38,823 nucleotides of DNA from an uncultured Blautia sp. (GTDB lineage: Bacteria; Bacillota; Clostridia; Lachnospirales; Lachnospiraceae): assembly GCA_900553515.1 (NCBI GenBank), contig USDN01000022.1:1-38823 (forward strand), read 5' to 3'. Each line of letters starts with the position of its first letter. Within the stretch, counting starts at the first letter, position 1. The notes beneath the pieces were generated by a model. The model saw nothing but the letters and a program-made list of their open reading frames with translations. It ran no database searches and was not told the DNA's origin. Made by a program: the position numbers and the translations under genes. Positions 1-7,591 of this stretch are shown piece by piece.

Positions 1-542
1 TGCCGGAGGTAGCATTTGCAGGAAAATCCAATGTGGGGAAATCCTCCCTGATCAATGGACTGATGAACCGGAAATCTCTGGCACGTACCAGCGGACAGCC
101 GGGAAAGACCCAGACCATTAATTTTTATAAGATCAACGGAGAAATGTATCTTGTGGACCTTCCAGGCTATGGATATGCAAAAGTCTCTCAGGCGGAAAAA
201 GAAAAATGGGGAAAAATGATCGAAAAATATCTCCATACTTCTAAAAATCTGAAAGCAGTTTTTCTTCTTATTGATATTCGTCATGAGCCTTCTGCGAATG
301 ACAGACAGATGTATGACTGGATTCTTCATAATGGCTATGACCCCATTATCATAGCCACAAAGCTGGATAAGCTGAAAAGAAGCCAGGTTCAGAAGCATTT
401 GAAAATGGTTCGTGAGGGACTTCAGGTAAAAAAAGGAACCTCAGTGATCGCATATTCAGCAGAGACAAAACAGGGACGAGAAGAAATCTGGGAGCTGATC
501 GACTCTCTGACAGGAACAGAAGAGCCTGCAGAAGAAGTCTGA
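1..542 (+). CDS. engB: Ribosome biogenesis GTP-binding protein EngB/YsxC (5' end cut off by window)
   Basis: This essential TrmE-Era-EngA-EngB GTPase acts in assembly of the large ribosomal subunit. The reading frame is open from base 3, so the gene enters from outside the window; about 179 residues are present and roughly 20 N-terminal residues of the usual 195-205 are missing. The P-loop (AGKSNVGKSS) is encoded at bases 18-47. It is followed by the switch I threonine in GKTQTINFY, the G3 motif DLPGYG, the G4 motif TKLDK and a G5-like SAET. A GTG at base 33 lies inside the P-loop and cannot be the true start. The stop is 11 bases before ecfA1, so the two may be co-transcribed. The partner gene upstream (often lon in Firmicutes) is not visible. 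Confidence 0.95.
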   Translation, partial: PEVAFAGKSNVGKSSLINGLMNRKSLARTSGQPGKTQTINFYKINGEMYLVDLPGYGYAKVSQAEKEKWGKMIEKYLHTSKNLKAVFLLIDIRHEPSANDRQMYDWILHNGYDPIIIATKLDKLKRSQVQKHLKMVREGLQVKKGTSVIAYSAETKQGREEIWELIDSLTGTEEPAEEV

Positions 543-553
543 AAGGATAAAAA

Positions 554-1399
554 ATGGGAATCATCAAAGCTTTAAAAGTTGGATTTGATTATTTTAAATA
601 TGATGATGACGGTAATGTCCAGGAAACACAAAGAGCCGTAGATAATGTCAATGTAGACATTCAGGAGGGAGAGTTTGTAGCAATCCTTGGTCATAATGGC
701 TCCGGTAAATCTACGTTTGCAAAACACATCAATGCACTTCTTCTTCCTACGGAAGGCACCGTCTGGATCGATAACATGGATACTCTGAAGGAACCGGATC
801 TGTGGAAGATACGACAGAAAGCGGGAATGGTGTTTCAGAATCCGGACAACCAGATCATTGGTACGATTGTAGAGGAAGATGTAGGATTCGGACCGGAAAA
901 TATGGGTGTGCCTACAGAGGATATCTGGAAACGAGTGGAAGAAAGCCTGAGTAAAACAGGAATGGCCGCTTATCGTCATCATTCTCCAAATAAGCTTTCC
1001 GGAGGTCAGAAACAGCGAGTTGCCATAGCCGGGGTTATGGCAATGCGCCCCCGGTGCATTGTATTGGATGAGCCTACGGCGATGCTTGATCCAAATGGAA
1101 GAAAAGAAGTACTGGAGGCAGTACACCAGCTGAACAAACAGGAAAAGGTAACCGTTGTGCTGATCACTCATTATATGGAAGAGGTTATCAATGCAGATCA
1201 TGTCTATGTTATGGATGAAGGACATGTAGTGATGGAGGGGACGCCAAGAGAGATTTTTTCTCAGGTAGAAACTCTTAAAAAATACAGACTGGATGTGCCT
1301 CAGGTCACACTTCTTGCACATGAACTGAAAAAATCCGGAGTTGATCTTCCGGATGGAATCCTTACTACGGAAGAACTGGTGAATGCCTTATGTCAATAG
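554..1399 (+). CDS. ecfA1: Energy-coupling factor transporter ATP-binding protein EcfA1
   Basis: This is one of the two ATPases of an ECF-type (CbiO-like) vitamin/cofactor importer. The 281-residue protein has Walker A GHNGSGKST near residue 46, the Q-loop in VFQNPDNQIIG, the signature LSGGQKQR, Walker B IVLDEPTA and the switch histidine in LITHYMEEV. The VFQNPDNQ version of the Q-loop is typical of ECF ATPases. The start at 554 gives a normal-length protein with an AAGGATA-type ribosome binding site. Its last 10 bases overlap ecfA2, indicating translational coupling. It should pair with EcfA2 on EcfT and serve several substrate-binding S subunits encoded elsewhere; no S component lies nearby. 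Confidence 0.95.
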   Translation: MGIIKALKVGFDYFKYDDDGNVQETQRAVDNVNVDIQEGEFVAILGHNGSGKSTFAKHINALLLPTEGTVWIDNMDTLKEPDLWKIRQKAGMVFQNPDNQIIGTIVEEDVGFGPENMGVPTEDIWKRVEESLSKTGMAAYRHHSPNKLSGGQKQRVAIAGVMAMRPRCIVLDEPTAMLDPNGRKEVLEAVHQLNKQEKVTVVLITHYMEEVINADHVYVMDEGHVVMEGTPREIFSQVETLKKYRLDVPQVTLLAHELKKSGVDLPDGILTTEELVNALCQ

Positions 1400-2277
1400 A
1401 GTTAAAAAATATAACATATACCTACAGCCCGGGGACGGCATATGAGATCCATGCGCTGAAGGACATTAATCTGAATATTCCTGACGGACAGTTTATCGGA
1501 GTGATCGGTCACACAGGAAGTGGAAAGTCTACGCTGATCCAGCATCTGAATGCTCTGATTCAGCCTACCTCGGGAACTATCCTTTATAATGGAGAGGATG
1601 TATGGGCAGAGAAGTACGACAGGAGAAGTCTGAGAAGCCAGGTAGGGCTTGTATTTCAATATCCGGAACATCAGCTTTTTGAAAGTGATGTACTCTCTGA
1701 TGTTTGTTTCGGACCTATGAACCAGGGCATGAGCAGGGAGGAAGCAGAAAAGGAAGCAAAAAAAGCACTTCTTCAGGTTGGGTTCAAAGAAAAAAATTTC
1801 AGCAAATCTCCATTTGAACTTTCCGGAGGTCAGAAAAAAAGAGTTGCCATAGCCGGAGTCCTTGCCATGAACCCTAAGATCCTGATTTTGGATGAGCCTA
1901 CAGCGGGACTGGATCCGAAAGGACGGGATGAGATTCTGGATCAGATCGCAGAGCTTCATAAGGTTCGGGGCATTACAATCATTCTGGTATCTCACAGCAT
2001 GGAGGATGTGGCAAAATATGTAGAAAGGCTGATCGTGGTCAATCATGGAAAGATTGCTTTTGACGATACGCCCAGAAATGTTTTTGCACATTATCAGGAT
2101 CTGGAAGCCATGGGGCTTGCTGCACCTCAGATCACTTATATCATGCATGCACTGAAAGAAAAGGGATTGGATGTAGATCCGGATGCAACCACAGTGGAGG
2201 AAGCTGGGAAAGATATCTTGAGAGCACTGCAGGAAGCAGGTTCTCCGCTTTTGAAGGGAGGACGAAAAGATGATTAG
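1390..2277 (+). CDS. ecfA2: Energy-coupling factor transporter ATP-binding protein EcfA2
   Basis: This is the second ATPase of the ECF module, 295 residues. Walker A GHTGSGKST starts near residue 40. The Q-loop VFQYPEHQLFE, signature LSGGQKKR, Walker B LILDEPTAGLDP and switch histidine in LVSHSMEDV are all present. The YPEHQLFE version of the Q-loop is characteristic of EcfA2 as opposed to the NPDNQ form of EcfA1. The start overlaps the end of ecfA1 by 10 bases and the end overlaps ecfT by 8 bases, so the three are one operon. It is predicted to be a peripheral membrane ATPase. Confidence 0.95.
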   Translation: MSIELKNITYTYSPGTAYEIHALKDINLNIPDGQFIGVIGHTGSGKSTLIQHLNALIQPTSGTILYNGEDVWAEKYDRRSLRSQVGLVFQYPEHQLFESDVLSDVCFGPMNQGMSREEAEKEAKKALLQVGFKEKNFSKSPFELSGGQKKRVAIAGVLAMNPKILILDEPTAGLDPKGRDEILDQIAELHKVRGITIILVSHSMEDVAKYVERLIVVNHGKIAFDDTPRNVFAHYQDLEAMGLAAPQITYIMHALKEKGLDVDPDATTVEEAGKDILRALQEAGSPLLKGGRKDD

Positions 2278-3073
2278 AGATATTACTATCGGTCAGTATT
2301 ATCCGGCAGATTCGCTTCTTCATAGATTAGATCCGAGAACCAAGCTGATGGGTACACTGATATTTATCATCTCTGTATTTTTATTTCATACAATACCGGG
2401 ATATGCAGTAGCGACGATATTTTTGGCGGCTCTGATCAAAATATCCAAAGTGCCTGTGAAATTTATTTTCAAGGGTCTGAAAGCTATTTTTGTAATCCTT
2501 ATCATTACTATGATCTTTAATGTATTTCTGACTCCGGGAGAGGTGATCTGGAAACTGGGATTCCTGAAAATGACGAAAGAGGGAATTTCCCTGGCAGTAA
2601 GAATGGCGATCCGTTTGATCTATCTGGTGATTGGTTCTTCTCTTATGACACTGACAACTACACCGAACCAGCTTACAGACGGACTGGAAAGAGGTCTTCG
2701 TCCGTTAAACAGACTTCATGTGCCGGTTCACGAGATTTCTATGATGATGTCGATTGCCCTTCGTTTTATCCCGATCCTGCTGGAAGAGACTGATAAGATC
2801 ATGAAGGCTCAAATTGCCAGAGGTGCAGATTTTGAAAATGGAAATCTGATCCAGAAGGTAAAAAATATGGTTCCTCTTCTGGTACCTCTTTTTATCTCTG
2901 CATTTCGCAGAGCCAATGACCTTGCAATGGCTATGGAAGCCCGCTGTTATCATGGAGGGGATCATCGGACACAGATGAAACCTCTCTGTTACGAAAAAAG
3001 AGATCATGTAACATATTTAATCCTGGCAGCTTACCTGGCTGTTGCCATTACATTTCGGGTGGTGGGCATATGA
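2270..3073 (+). CDS. ecfT: Energy-coupling factor transporter transmembrane protein EcfT
   Basis: This is the integral membrane scaffold of the ECF transporter (CbiQ family), coupling the EcfA1A2 ATPases to exchangeable S components. The 267-residue protein has hydrophobic segments near residues 28-60, 66-85, 105-125 and a final one at about 245-265. The cytoplasmic coupling helices carry the two expected Ala-Arg motifs, ARGADF and EARCYHGG, which contact the ATPases. The ATG lies within the end of ecfA2 and its TGA overlaps the ATG of truA (ATGA). The order ecfA1-ecfA2-ecfT-truA is a well-known Firmicutes arrangement. Confidence 0.94.
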   Translation: MIRDITIGQYYPADSLLHRLDPRTKLMGTLIFIISVFLFHTIPGYAVATIFLAALIKISKVPVKFIFKGLKAIFVILIITMIFNVFLTPGEVIWKLGFLKMTKEGISLAVRMAIRLIYLVIGSSLMTLTTTPNQLTDGLERGLRPLNRLHVPVHEISMMMSIALRFIPILLEETDKIMKAQIARGADFENGNLIQKVKNMVPLLVPLFISAFRRANDLAMAMEARCYHGGDHRTQMKPLCYEKRDHVTYLILAAYLAVAITFRVVGI

Positions 3074-3810
3074 AAAGAGTAGGACTTGTAGTTGCTTATG
3101 ACGGTACGAATTACTGTGGCTGGCAGATCCAGCCTAACGGAATCACCATTCAGGGTGTTCTGAATGATGCACTGTCAGAGCTTCTGGGAGAAGAGATAGA
3201 GACTATCGGCGCCAGCAGGACAGATGCAGGAGTTCATGCACTGGGAAATGTAGCGGTATTTGATACCAATACAAGAATACCGGGAGAAAAAATATCTTAT
3301 GCATTAAACCAGAGACTTCCGGAAGATATCCGGATCCAGCTTTCGGAGGAAGTAGAACCAGATTTTCATCCAAGGTACTGTGACAGTGAAAAAACATATG
3401 AATACAGGATCCTGAACAGGAAGTTTCCGGTTCCCACAGAGCGTCTTTATTCTTATTTTTATCATTATAAGCTGAATGTGGCAAAGATGCAGGAGGCAAC
3501 CTCCTATCTGATCGGACGTCACGACTTTGCCAGCTTCTGTGGGACAGGAGCTCAGGTAAAATCAACAGTTCGTACAGTGACCGGGATCGATGTATGGAGA
3601 GACGGAGATATTGTTACGATCCGGGTTTGCGGAGAAGGCTTTTTGTATAACATGGTACGGATCATTGCCGGAACGCTGATCCAGGTAGGAAACGGACAGT
3701 ATCCGCCGGAACGTGTCCGCGATATCCTGGATGCCTGTGACAGATCTGTGTCCGGACCTACGGCTCCGGCTCACGGACTGACTTTAATGGGTATTGAATT
3801 TTTTGACTGA
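3070..3810 (+). CDS. truA: tRNA pseudouridine(38-40) synthase TruA
   Basis: TruA converts uridine to pseudouridine at positions 38-40 of the tRNA anticodon arm. The protein is 246 residues, normal for the family. It has the N-terminal VAYDGTNYCGWQIQ motif and the catalytic aspartate in ASRTDAGVHA (Asp52). The C-terminal GEGFLYNMVRIIAGTL and APAHGLTL motifs complete the signature. It is translationally coupled to ecfT by a 4-base ATGA overlap. In many Firmicutes rplM-rpsI follow truA; here a cation diffusion facilitator follows after 23 bases. Confidence 0.96.
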   Translation: MKRVGLVVAYDGTNYCGWQIQPNGITIQGVLNDALSELLGEEIETIGASRTDAGVHALGNVAVFDTNTRIPGEKISYALNQRLPEDIRIQLSEEVEPDFHPRYCDSEKTYEYRILNRKFPVPTERLYSYFYHYKLNVAKMQEATSYLIGRHDFASFCGTGAQVKSTVRTVTGIDVWRDGDIVTIRVCGEGFLYNMVRIIAGTLIQVGNGQYPPERVRDILDACDRSVSGPTAPAHGLTLMGIEFFD

Positions 3811-3833
3811 TATTCAGGAGATGTAAGTTTATT

Positions 3834-5003
3834 ATGATTGAATTGTTGGCTTCTTTATTCATCAAAGACAGACGAAATTATACTTCGCCTGCTGTCCGTC
3901 AGGCTTATGGAACACTTTGCGGAGCCGTGGGTATCGGGCTGAATATTCTTTTGTTTCTGGGAAAATGGACTGCAGGATTTTTGAGTGGTTCCATTGCTAT
4001 TACCGCAGATGCATTTAACAATCTGTCAGATGCAGGATCGTCCATCATTACTTTAATCGGATTTCGGATCTCCGGGCAGAGACCAGATCCGGAGCATCCA
4101 TTCGGACATGGAAGGATGGAATATATTTCCGGTCTTCTGGTTTCGGTAGCTATCCTGATCATGGGATTTGAACTGGTGAAATCTTCTGTAGAAAAACTGT
4201 TTCGTCCAGAACCGGTTGAGAGCAGTCCAGTGATCATCGGCATACTGGCGGCGTCTATTCTTGTAAAGGTATATATGTTTTATTATAACCGTGCAGTAGG
4301 GAAAAAGATAGAAAGTGCTGCCATGCATGCAACAGCCATGGACAGCTTAAGTGATACCATATCCACAGCCCTTGTACTTGCGGCAACTCTCATCAGCCAG
4401 TATACAGGACTTCTTCTTGATGGCTGGTTTGGTATTCTGGTAGGACTTTTTATTCTTTATACCGGAGCATCTACCATTAAAGAAACTATGGATCTTCTTC
4501 TTGGACAGCCGCCAAAGGAGGAGTTTATTGACGAGATCCATGAGATCGTAACCTCTCATGATCTGGTTTACGGCATTCACGATCTGATCGTTCATGATTA
4601 TGGTCCTGGTCGTCTGATGATCTCACTTCATGTAGAAGTTGATTCAGAAGGCGATATCCAGGCTATCCATGAGCAGATCGACCATATTGAAAATGAACTT
4701 CAGGAGAAACTGCATTGTTCAGCTACCATCCACATGGATCCAATTGTGACCAATGATGAAGAAGTAGTAGAAATGCGGCAAAAAGTGAATGCCCTTGTTC
4801 AGGAAACAGATGCAACGTTTAGTATGCATGATTTCCGTATGGTAAAGGGACCTACCAGCACTAATCTGATCTTTGATGTGTCTGTACCAAGTGGATGTAA
4901 GAGTACAGATAATGAGATCATGAACAGTCTGAAGGATAAGATCCGAAAGCTTCCCGGAAGCAAATATTTTCCGGTGATCCAGATTGACCATGAGTACTAC
5001 TGA
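3834..5003 (+). CDS. Cation diffusion facilitator (CDF) family metal efflux transporter
   Basis: This 389-residue membrane protein should exchange divalent metal for protons across the cytoplasmic membrane. Six hydrophobic segments fill residues 25-220, and the family motif HPFGHGRMEYISG lies between TM2 and TM3. The predicted metal site is formed by Asn62 and Asp66 in NNLSD (TM2) and Asp170 and Asp174 in DSLSD (TM5). Absence of the histidines usual in zinc CDFs leans toward manganese or iron, but metal specificity cannot be fixed from sequence. The C-terminus has the usual ZT-dimer domain (about 225-310) and a further ~80-residue soluble domain, making it longer than the classical ~300-residue members. 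It ends 38 bases from the convergent DUF3786 gene; I see no clear terminator between them. Confidence 0.9.
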   Translation: MIELLASLFIKDRRNYTSPAVRQAYGTLCGAVGIGLNILLFLGKWTAGFLSGSIAITADAFNNLSDAGSSIITLIGFRISGQRPDPEHPFGHGRMEYISGLLVSVAILIMGFELVKSSVEKLFRPEPVESSPVIIGILAASILVKVYMFYYNRAVGKKIESAAMHATAMDSLSDTISTALVLAATLISQYTGLLLDGWFGILVGLFILYTGASTIKETMDLLLGQPPKEEFIDEIHEIVTSHDLVYGIHDLIVHDYGPGRLMISLHVEVDSEGDIQAIHEQIDHIENELQEKLHCSATIHMDPIVTNDEEVVEMRQKVNALVQETDATFSMHDFRMVKGPTSTNLIFDVSVPSGCKSTDNEIMNSLKDKIRKLPGSKYFPVIQIDHEYY

Positions 5004-5041
5004 TTCCTCATAACAGTCGGGATCCAAAAAACAGGAGAGAT

Positions 5042-5677
5042 TCAGAGCTGTCTGCCCAGCCTTTCAAGAAGATCTCCCTGAAGATAATAAGTGGTTTCAT
5101 AATGAAGGAACGCCATGGAGTTTTCATCCCACAGCAGCATCAGCTTAGGCGGAAACTCATCATCCCCTTCCCAGAACTGAAGCAGTACAGGAAAGTAGGG
5201 AGTGACCGGGATCATGCAGGTAAGATCTGCACTGGCGAAAGATTTTTGAGGGCTTCCGCCAAGAGACACACATGCTTTTTGCAGCTCCTGGATATGATTT
5301 TGAAAGAGATCTGCGTATTTTTGAGAAAAGCCCAGAGCATCAGGACCTCCCATAACAGCAAATTTACTGACAGGACACCAGCTTCCGGATAATCCGGGAG
5401 CTGTTTCTGTTTCAGGATAACATAAAAGATCATAAATGGTCATTACGGTGTCGTAACAGCGGCATTCTCTCCAGATATCTTCTGTGAGGTTTTCCTGTAT
5501 CTGACCGGTTTTCCGGCTGATCCGGTATGGAGTGTGGAGATAATCCAGATAGATCCACATTTCGTCTGCGGTCAGATGAAACCGCCGGATCAACATTTCC
5601 TGGTCATATTCCATAAAAATTTTTTTTCCGATATCTACCTGAAGATCATAGTTGGAAGGGGGATTGTTCGTTTTCAT
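5042..5677 (-). CDS. DUF3786 domain-containing protein
   Basis: This is a soluble protein of 211 residues with no signal peptide or membrane segment. The C-terminal pattern FWEGDDEFPPKLMLLWD followed by YLQGDLLERL is what I recognise as the DUF3786 family, found in anaerobic bacteria and of unknown biochemical function. Family assignment is from memory of the motif; no function is claimed. The ATG at 5677 has a good ribosome binding site (AAGGAG, 7 bases upstream). The gene begins inside the last 32 bases of the upstream GntR regulator gene, so the two are translationally coupled and probably co-expressed. Its link to the neighbouring sugar-acid genes is otherwise unexplained. Confidence 0.72.
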   Translation of the reverse strand: MKTNNPPSNYDLQVDIGKKIFMEYDQEMLIRRFHLTADEMWIYLDYLHTPYRISRKTGQIQENLTEDIWRECRCYDTVMTIYDLLCYPETETAPGLSGSWCPVSKFAVMGGPDALGFSQKYADLFQNHIQELQKACVSLGGSPQKSFASADLTCMIPVTPYFPVLLQFWEGDDEFPPKLMLLWDENSMAFLHYETTYYLQGDLLERLGRQL

Positions 5678-6401
5678 TGAGAGCTCCTTTTTTATCTATG
5701 TGGAAGATAGTTTTGCGAAGAATCTGTCGGTTGAAGGTTAAATGCATGGTCATCATTTCTTTTGCCCAGGAAGCATCATGTTGTTTTAATGCTTCCAGGA
5801 TATCTCTGTGTCGGGCGACTGTTTCTGGCGCTTTTTCACGACCAGTGTACTGAATAAACAGTTCGGTAGCTTTGCGGATGATGGGAATAAGATTGGGAGC
5901 GACCAGATTTCCGCTGGCTTCTGCAATGCAGATATGAAAGTCCACATCTTCTTCTGCGCGGATCTGTCCCTGAGAGGAGAGAAGATCGGCTTGAGCACAG
6001 AGTTTTTCTAATCTATCAATTTGGTTGGAAGTAATATTTTGTGCAGCCAGAAATGCAATCTGAGGTTCTACCATCATACGGAATTCCAGAAGATCCCAGG
6101 TTAATTTTTTCTTATCAGTGATAAAGCCCAGACCAAGGGGATCCTCTGTGATCCCTTTTTTGTTGGAAATATAAGTGCCAGAGCCCTTGTGTACCTCCAG
6201 AACGTTCCTGGACACAAGGATTTTGACAGCCTCTCTGATTGTTCCTCTGCTGACATTCAGTTTTCTTGCCATTTCTAATTCTGTTTCAATGCGGTCGCCG
6301 GGTCTCAAATTCTGCTTCTGAATATAACTATTTATTTGATCGGCAATGGTTTTTGCAAGACTTGTATTTTTAGATTGATTATTTTTAATGGTTTTCTCCA
6401 T
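5646..6401 (-). CDS. FadR-subfamily GntR transcriptional regulator (FCD domain)
   Basis: This is a predicted repressor of the divergent galactonate-pathway genes. The 251-residue protein has an N-terminal winged helix (residues about 12-80, with TELEMARKLNVSRGTIREAV and GSGTYIS). It is followed by an all-helical FCD effector domain with the metal-binding pattern DFHICIAEASGN and a late histidine in MTMHLTFNRQ. An in-frame ATG further upstream (6473) exists, but the ATG at 6401 has a GGAG five bases before it and gives the normal family length, so I chose it. FCD-GntR proteins commonly bind sugar acids, and E. coli DgoR (D-galactonate) belongs to this group. The adjacent dgoD therefore makes D-galactonate or KDGal the likely effector (inference). 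Confidence 0.88.
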   Translation of the reverse strand: MEKTIKNNQSKNTSLAKTIADQINSYIQKQNLRPGDRIETELEMARKLNVSRGTIREAVKILVSRNVLEVHKGSGTYISNKKGITEDPLGLGFITDKKKLTWDLLEFRMMVEPQIAFLAAQNITSNQIDRLEKLCAQADLLSSQGQIRAEEDVDFHICIAEASGNLVAPNLIPIIRKATELFIQYTGREKAPETVARHRDILEALKQHDASWAKEMMTMHLTFNRQILRKTIFHIDKKGALNENEQSPFQL

Positions 6402-6432
6402 AACGTCTCCAAATATAATATGTATTTTTTGT

Positions 6433-6461
6433 AGTGTACCTTTTTTTGACAGATACGTCAA
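6433..6461 (-). promoter_or_regulatory. Putative sigma-A promoter of the GntR regulator gene
   Basis: Read on the minus strand, TTGACG (6461-6456) is followed after exactly 17 bases by TACACT (6438-6433), a good sigma-A match about 30 bases upstream of the GntR start codon. On the plus strand the -10 overlaps a TGTAGTG stretch that weakly resembles the TGTAGGACA boxes listed below, which would permit autoregulation. Confidence 0.6.
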
Positions 6462-6525
6462 TAATGGGTTCATTATTTTGTAAAATATGTCTATAGCTAA
6501 TTATATAAGAATATGTATAATAAAA

Positions 6526-6537
6526 TGTAGGACAAAT
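6526..6537 (+). promoter_or_regulatory. Putative GntR operator, copy 1 (TGTAGGACAAAT)
   Basis: TGTAGGACAAAT occurs here and again, identically, 74 bases downstream. Its core TGT-N3-ACA has the half-site form typical of FadR-family GntR operators. It starts 5 bases after a TATAAT hexamer (6516-6521), the likely -10 of the kdgK promoter, so bound repressor would block initiation. No good -35 is visible for that -10. Confidence 0.55.
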
Positions 6538-6599
6538 TGATAAAAATATATCATTACAAAGCAAGAAATAAAAGAAAAACTATATAAATTGAAAAAATA

Positions 6600-6611
6600 T
6601 GTAGGACAAAT
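6600..6611 (+). promoter_or_regulatory. Putative GntR operator, copy 2 (TGTAGGACAAAT)
   Basis: This is the second exact copy of the 12-base box. It lies directly before the GAGAGGAG ribosome binding region of the kinase gene. Two identical sites about seven helical turns apart would allow cooperative or looping repression of the divergent region. Confidence 0.5.
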
Positions 6612-6632
6612 AATGAGAGGAGAATAGGAAAA

Positions 6633-7580
6633 ATGGCAGAGTTACTGACAATTGGAGAGACAATGGCAACGTTTACCCCAGGATATCCTGGGCCTCTGCG
6701 GTATGCAGATAATTTTCACATGCGCATTGCCGGAGCAGAAAGCAATACAGCCATCGGAGCTGCTAAGCTTGGGATTAAGACTGAATGGTACAGCCGACTG
6801 GGAGATGATGAATTCGGAAGGTTTGTATGTAATCGTATTCGATCGGAAGGTGTGCGCTGTGACCACGTTGTTTTTGATGAAAAGTATTGCACAGGAATAA
6901 TGTTTAAAGAGCAGAGCGCAGGAGAAACCAGGGTTACTTATTACAGGAAAGACAGCGCTGCTTCCGGTATGTCACAGGCAGATCTGAAACCGGAGTTTTT
7001 TTCCGGAACAAAAATAATACATATGACAGGGATTACTCCAGTATTAAGCAGCAGCTGCAGAGAAATGACAGAAGGAGCCTTTGCTCTGGCGAAGAAAAAA
7101 GGAATCGCTGTCAGTTTTGATCCCAATATACGTCAAAAACTCTGGAAAGAAGATGAACATAAGCAATTATTAAAAGAGCTGGCATTGGACAGTGATATCC
7201 TGTTAATGGGAAAAGATGAGGGAAAGTTTCTTTTTGGAACAGAAGAGGCAGATCATCTCTGCGACATAGTGTTTACAAAGGGAAGGGCAAAATATCTGGC
7301 AGTTAAAAACGGAGAGGCGGGAGCCGTTGTTTCTGACAGAGAGCATATAATAAAAATTTTGCCGTTTCCATGTCGGTGTTTAGATCCGGTAGGAGCAGGA
7401 GACGGATTTAATGCCGGGTTTCTGGCCGGAATACTGAGTGGAAAATCCCTGGAAAAATGCGGTCAGATGGCCGGAATCTGTGGTGCGCTGGCGACACAGT
7501 GTACAGGGGATGTGGAAGGATATCCGGACAAAAAACAGATGGAGCAGATACTTTCAGGAACACAAATTGTTTATCGGTAG
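6633..7580 (+). CDS. kdgK: PfkB-family 2-keto-3-deoxy sugar-acid kinase (KDG/KDGal kinase)
   Basis: This sugar kinase should phosphorylate 2-keto-3-deoxy-galactonate or -gluconate at C6 with ATP. The 315-residue protein begins with the ribokinase-like GETMATFTPG substrate motif and has a GAESNTAIGAAKLG glycine-rich segment. It ends with the PfkB signature DPVGAGDGFNAGF, whose catalytic base is Asp257. This is the fold of KdgK, not of the unrelated E. coli DgoK, so the galactonate pathway here would use a non-orthologous kinase. The gene is first in a run kinase-aldolase-dehydratase and follows GAGAGGAG. Exact substrate (KDG, KDGal or both) cannot be separated by sequence; the neighbouring dgoD favours KDGal. 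Confidence 0.85.
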   Translation: MAELLTIGETMATFTPGYPGPLRYADNFHMRIAGAESNTAIGAAKLGIKTEWYSRLGDDEFGRFVCNRIRSEGVRCDHVVFDEKYCTGIMFKEQSAGETRVTYYRKDSAASGMSQADLKPEFFSGTKIIHMTGITPVLSSSCREMTEGAFALAKKKGIAVSFDPNIRQKLWKEDEHKQLLKELALDSDILLMGKDEGKFLFGTEEADHLCDIVFTKGRAKYLAVKNGEAGAVVSDREHIIKILPFPCRCLDPVGAGDGFNAGFLAGILSGKSLEKCGQMAGICGALATQCTGDVEGYPDKKQMEQILSGTQIVYR

Positions 7581-7591
7581 GAGGAAAAATT

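Noticed and set aside
572..1321. 249-codon minus-strand ORF opposite ecfA1 (a similar one lies opposite ecfA2)
   Set aside because: Mirror image of an ABC ATPase gene; its similarity to the one opposite ecfA2 merely reflects the homology of the two ATPases.
5004..5041. Terminator between the convergent CDF and DUF3786 genes
   Set aside because: No convincing GC-rich stem followed by a T run is visible in the 38 bases.
7457..7591. Upstream extension of the aldolase reading frame
   Set aside because: The extra 45 residues overlap the kinase gene and have no aldolase similarity; ATG 7592 has a proper ribosome binding site.
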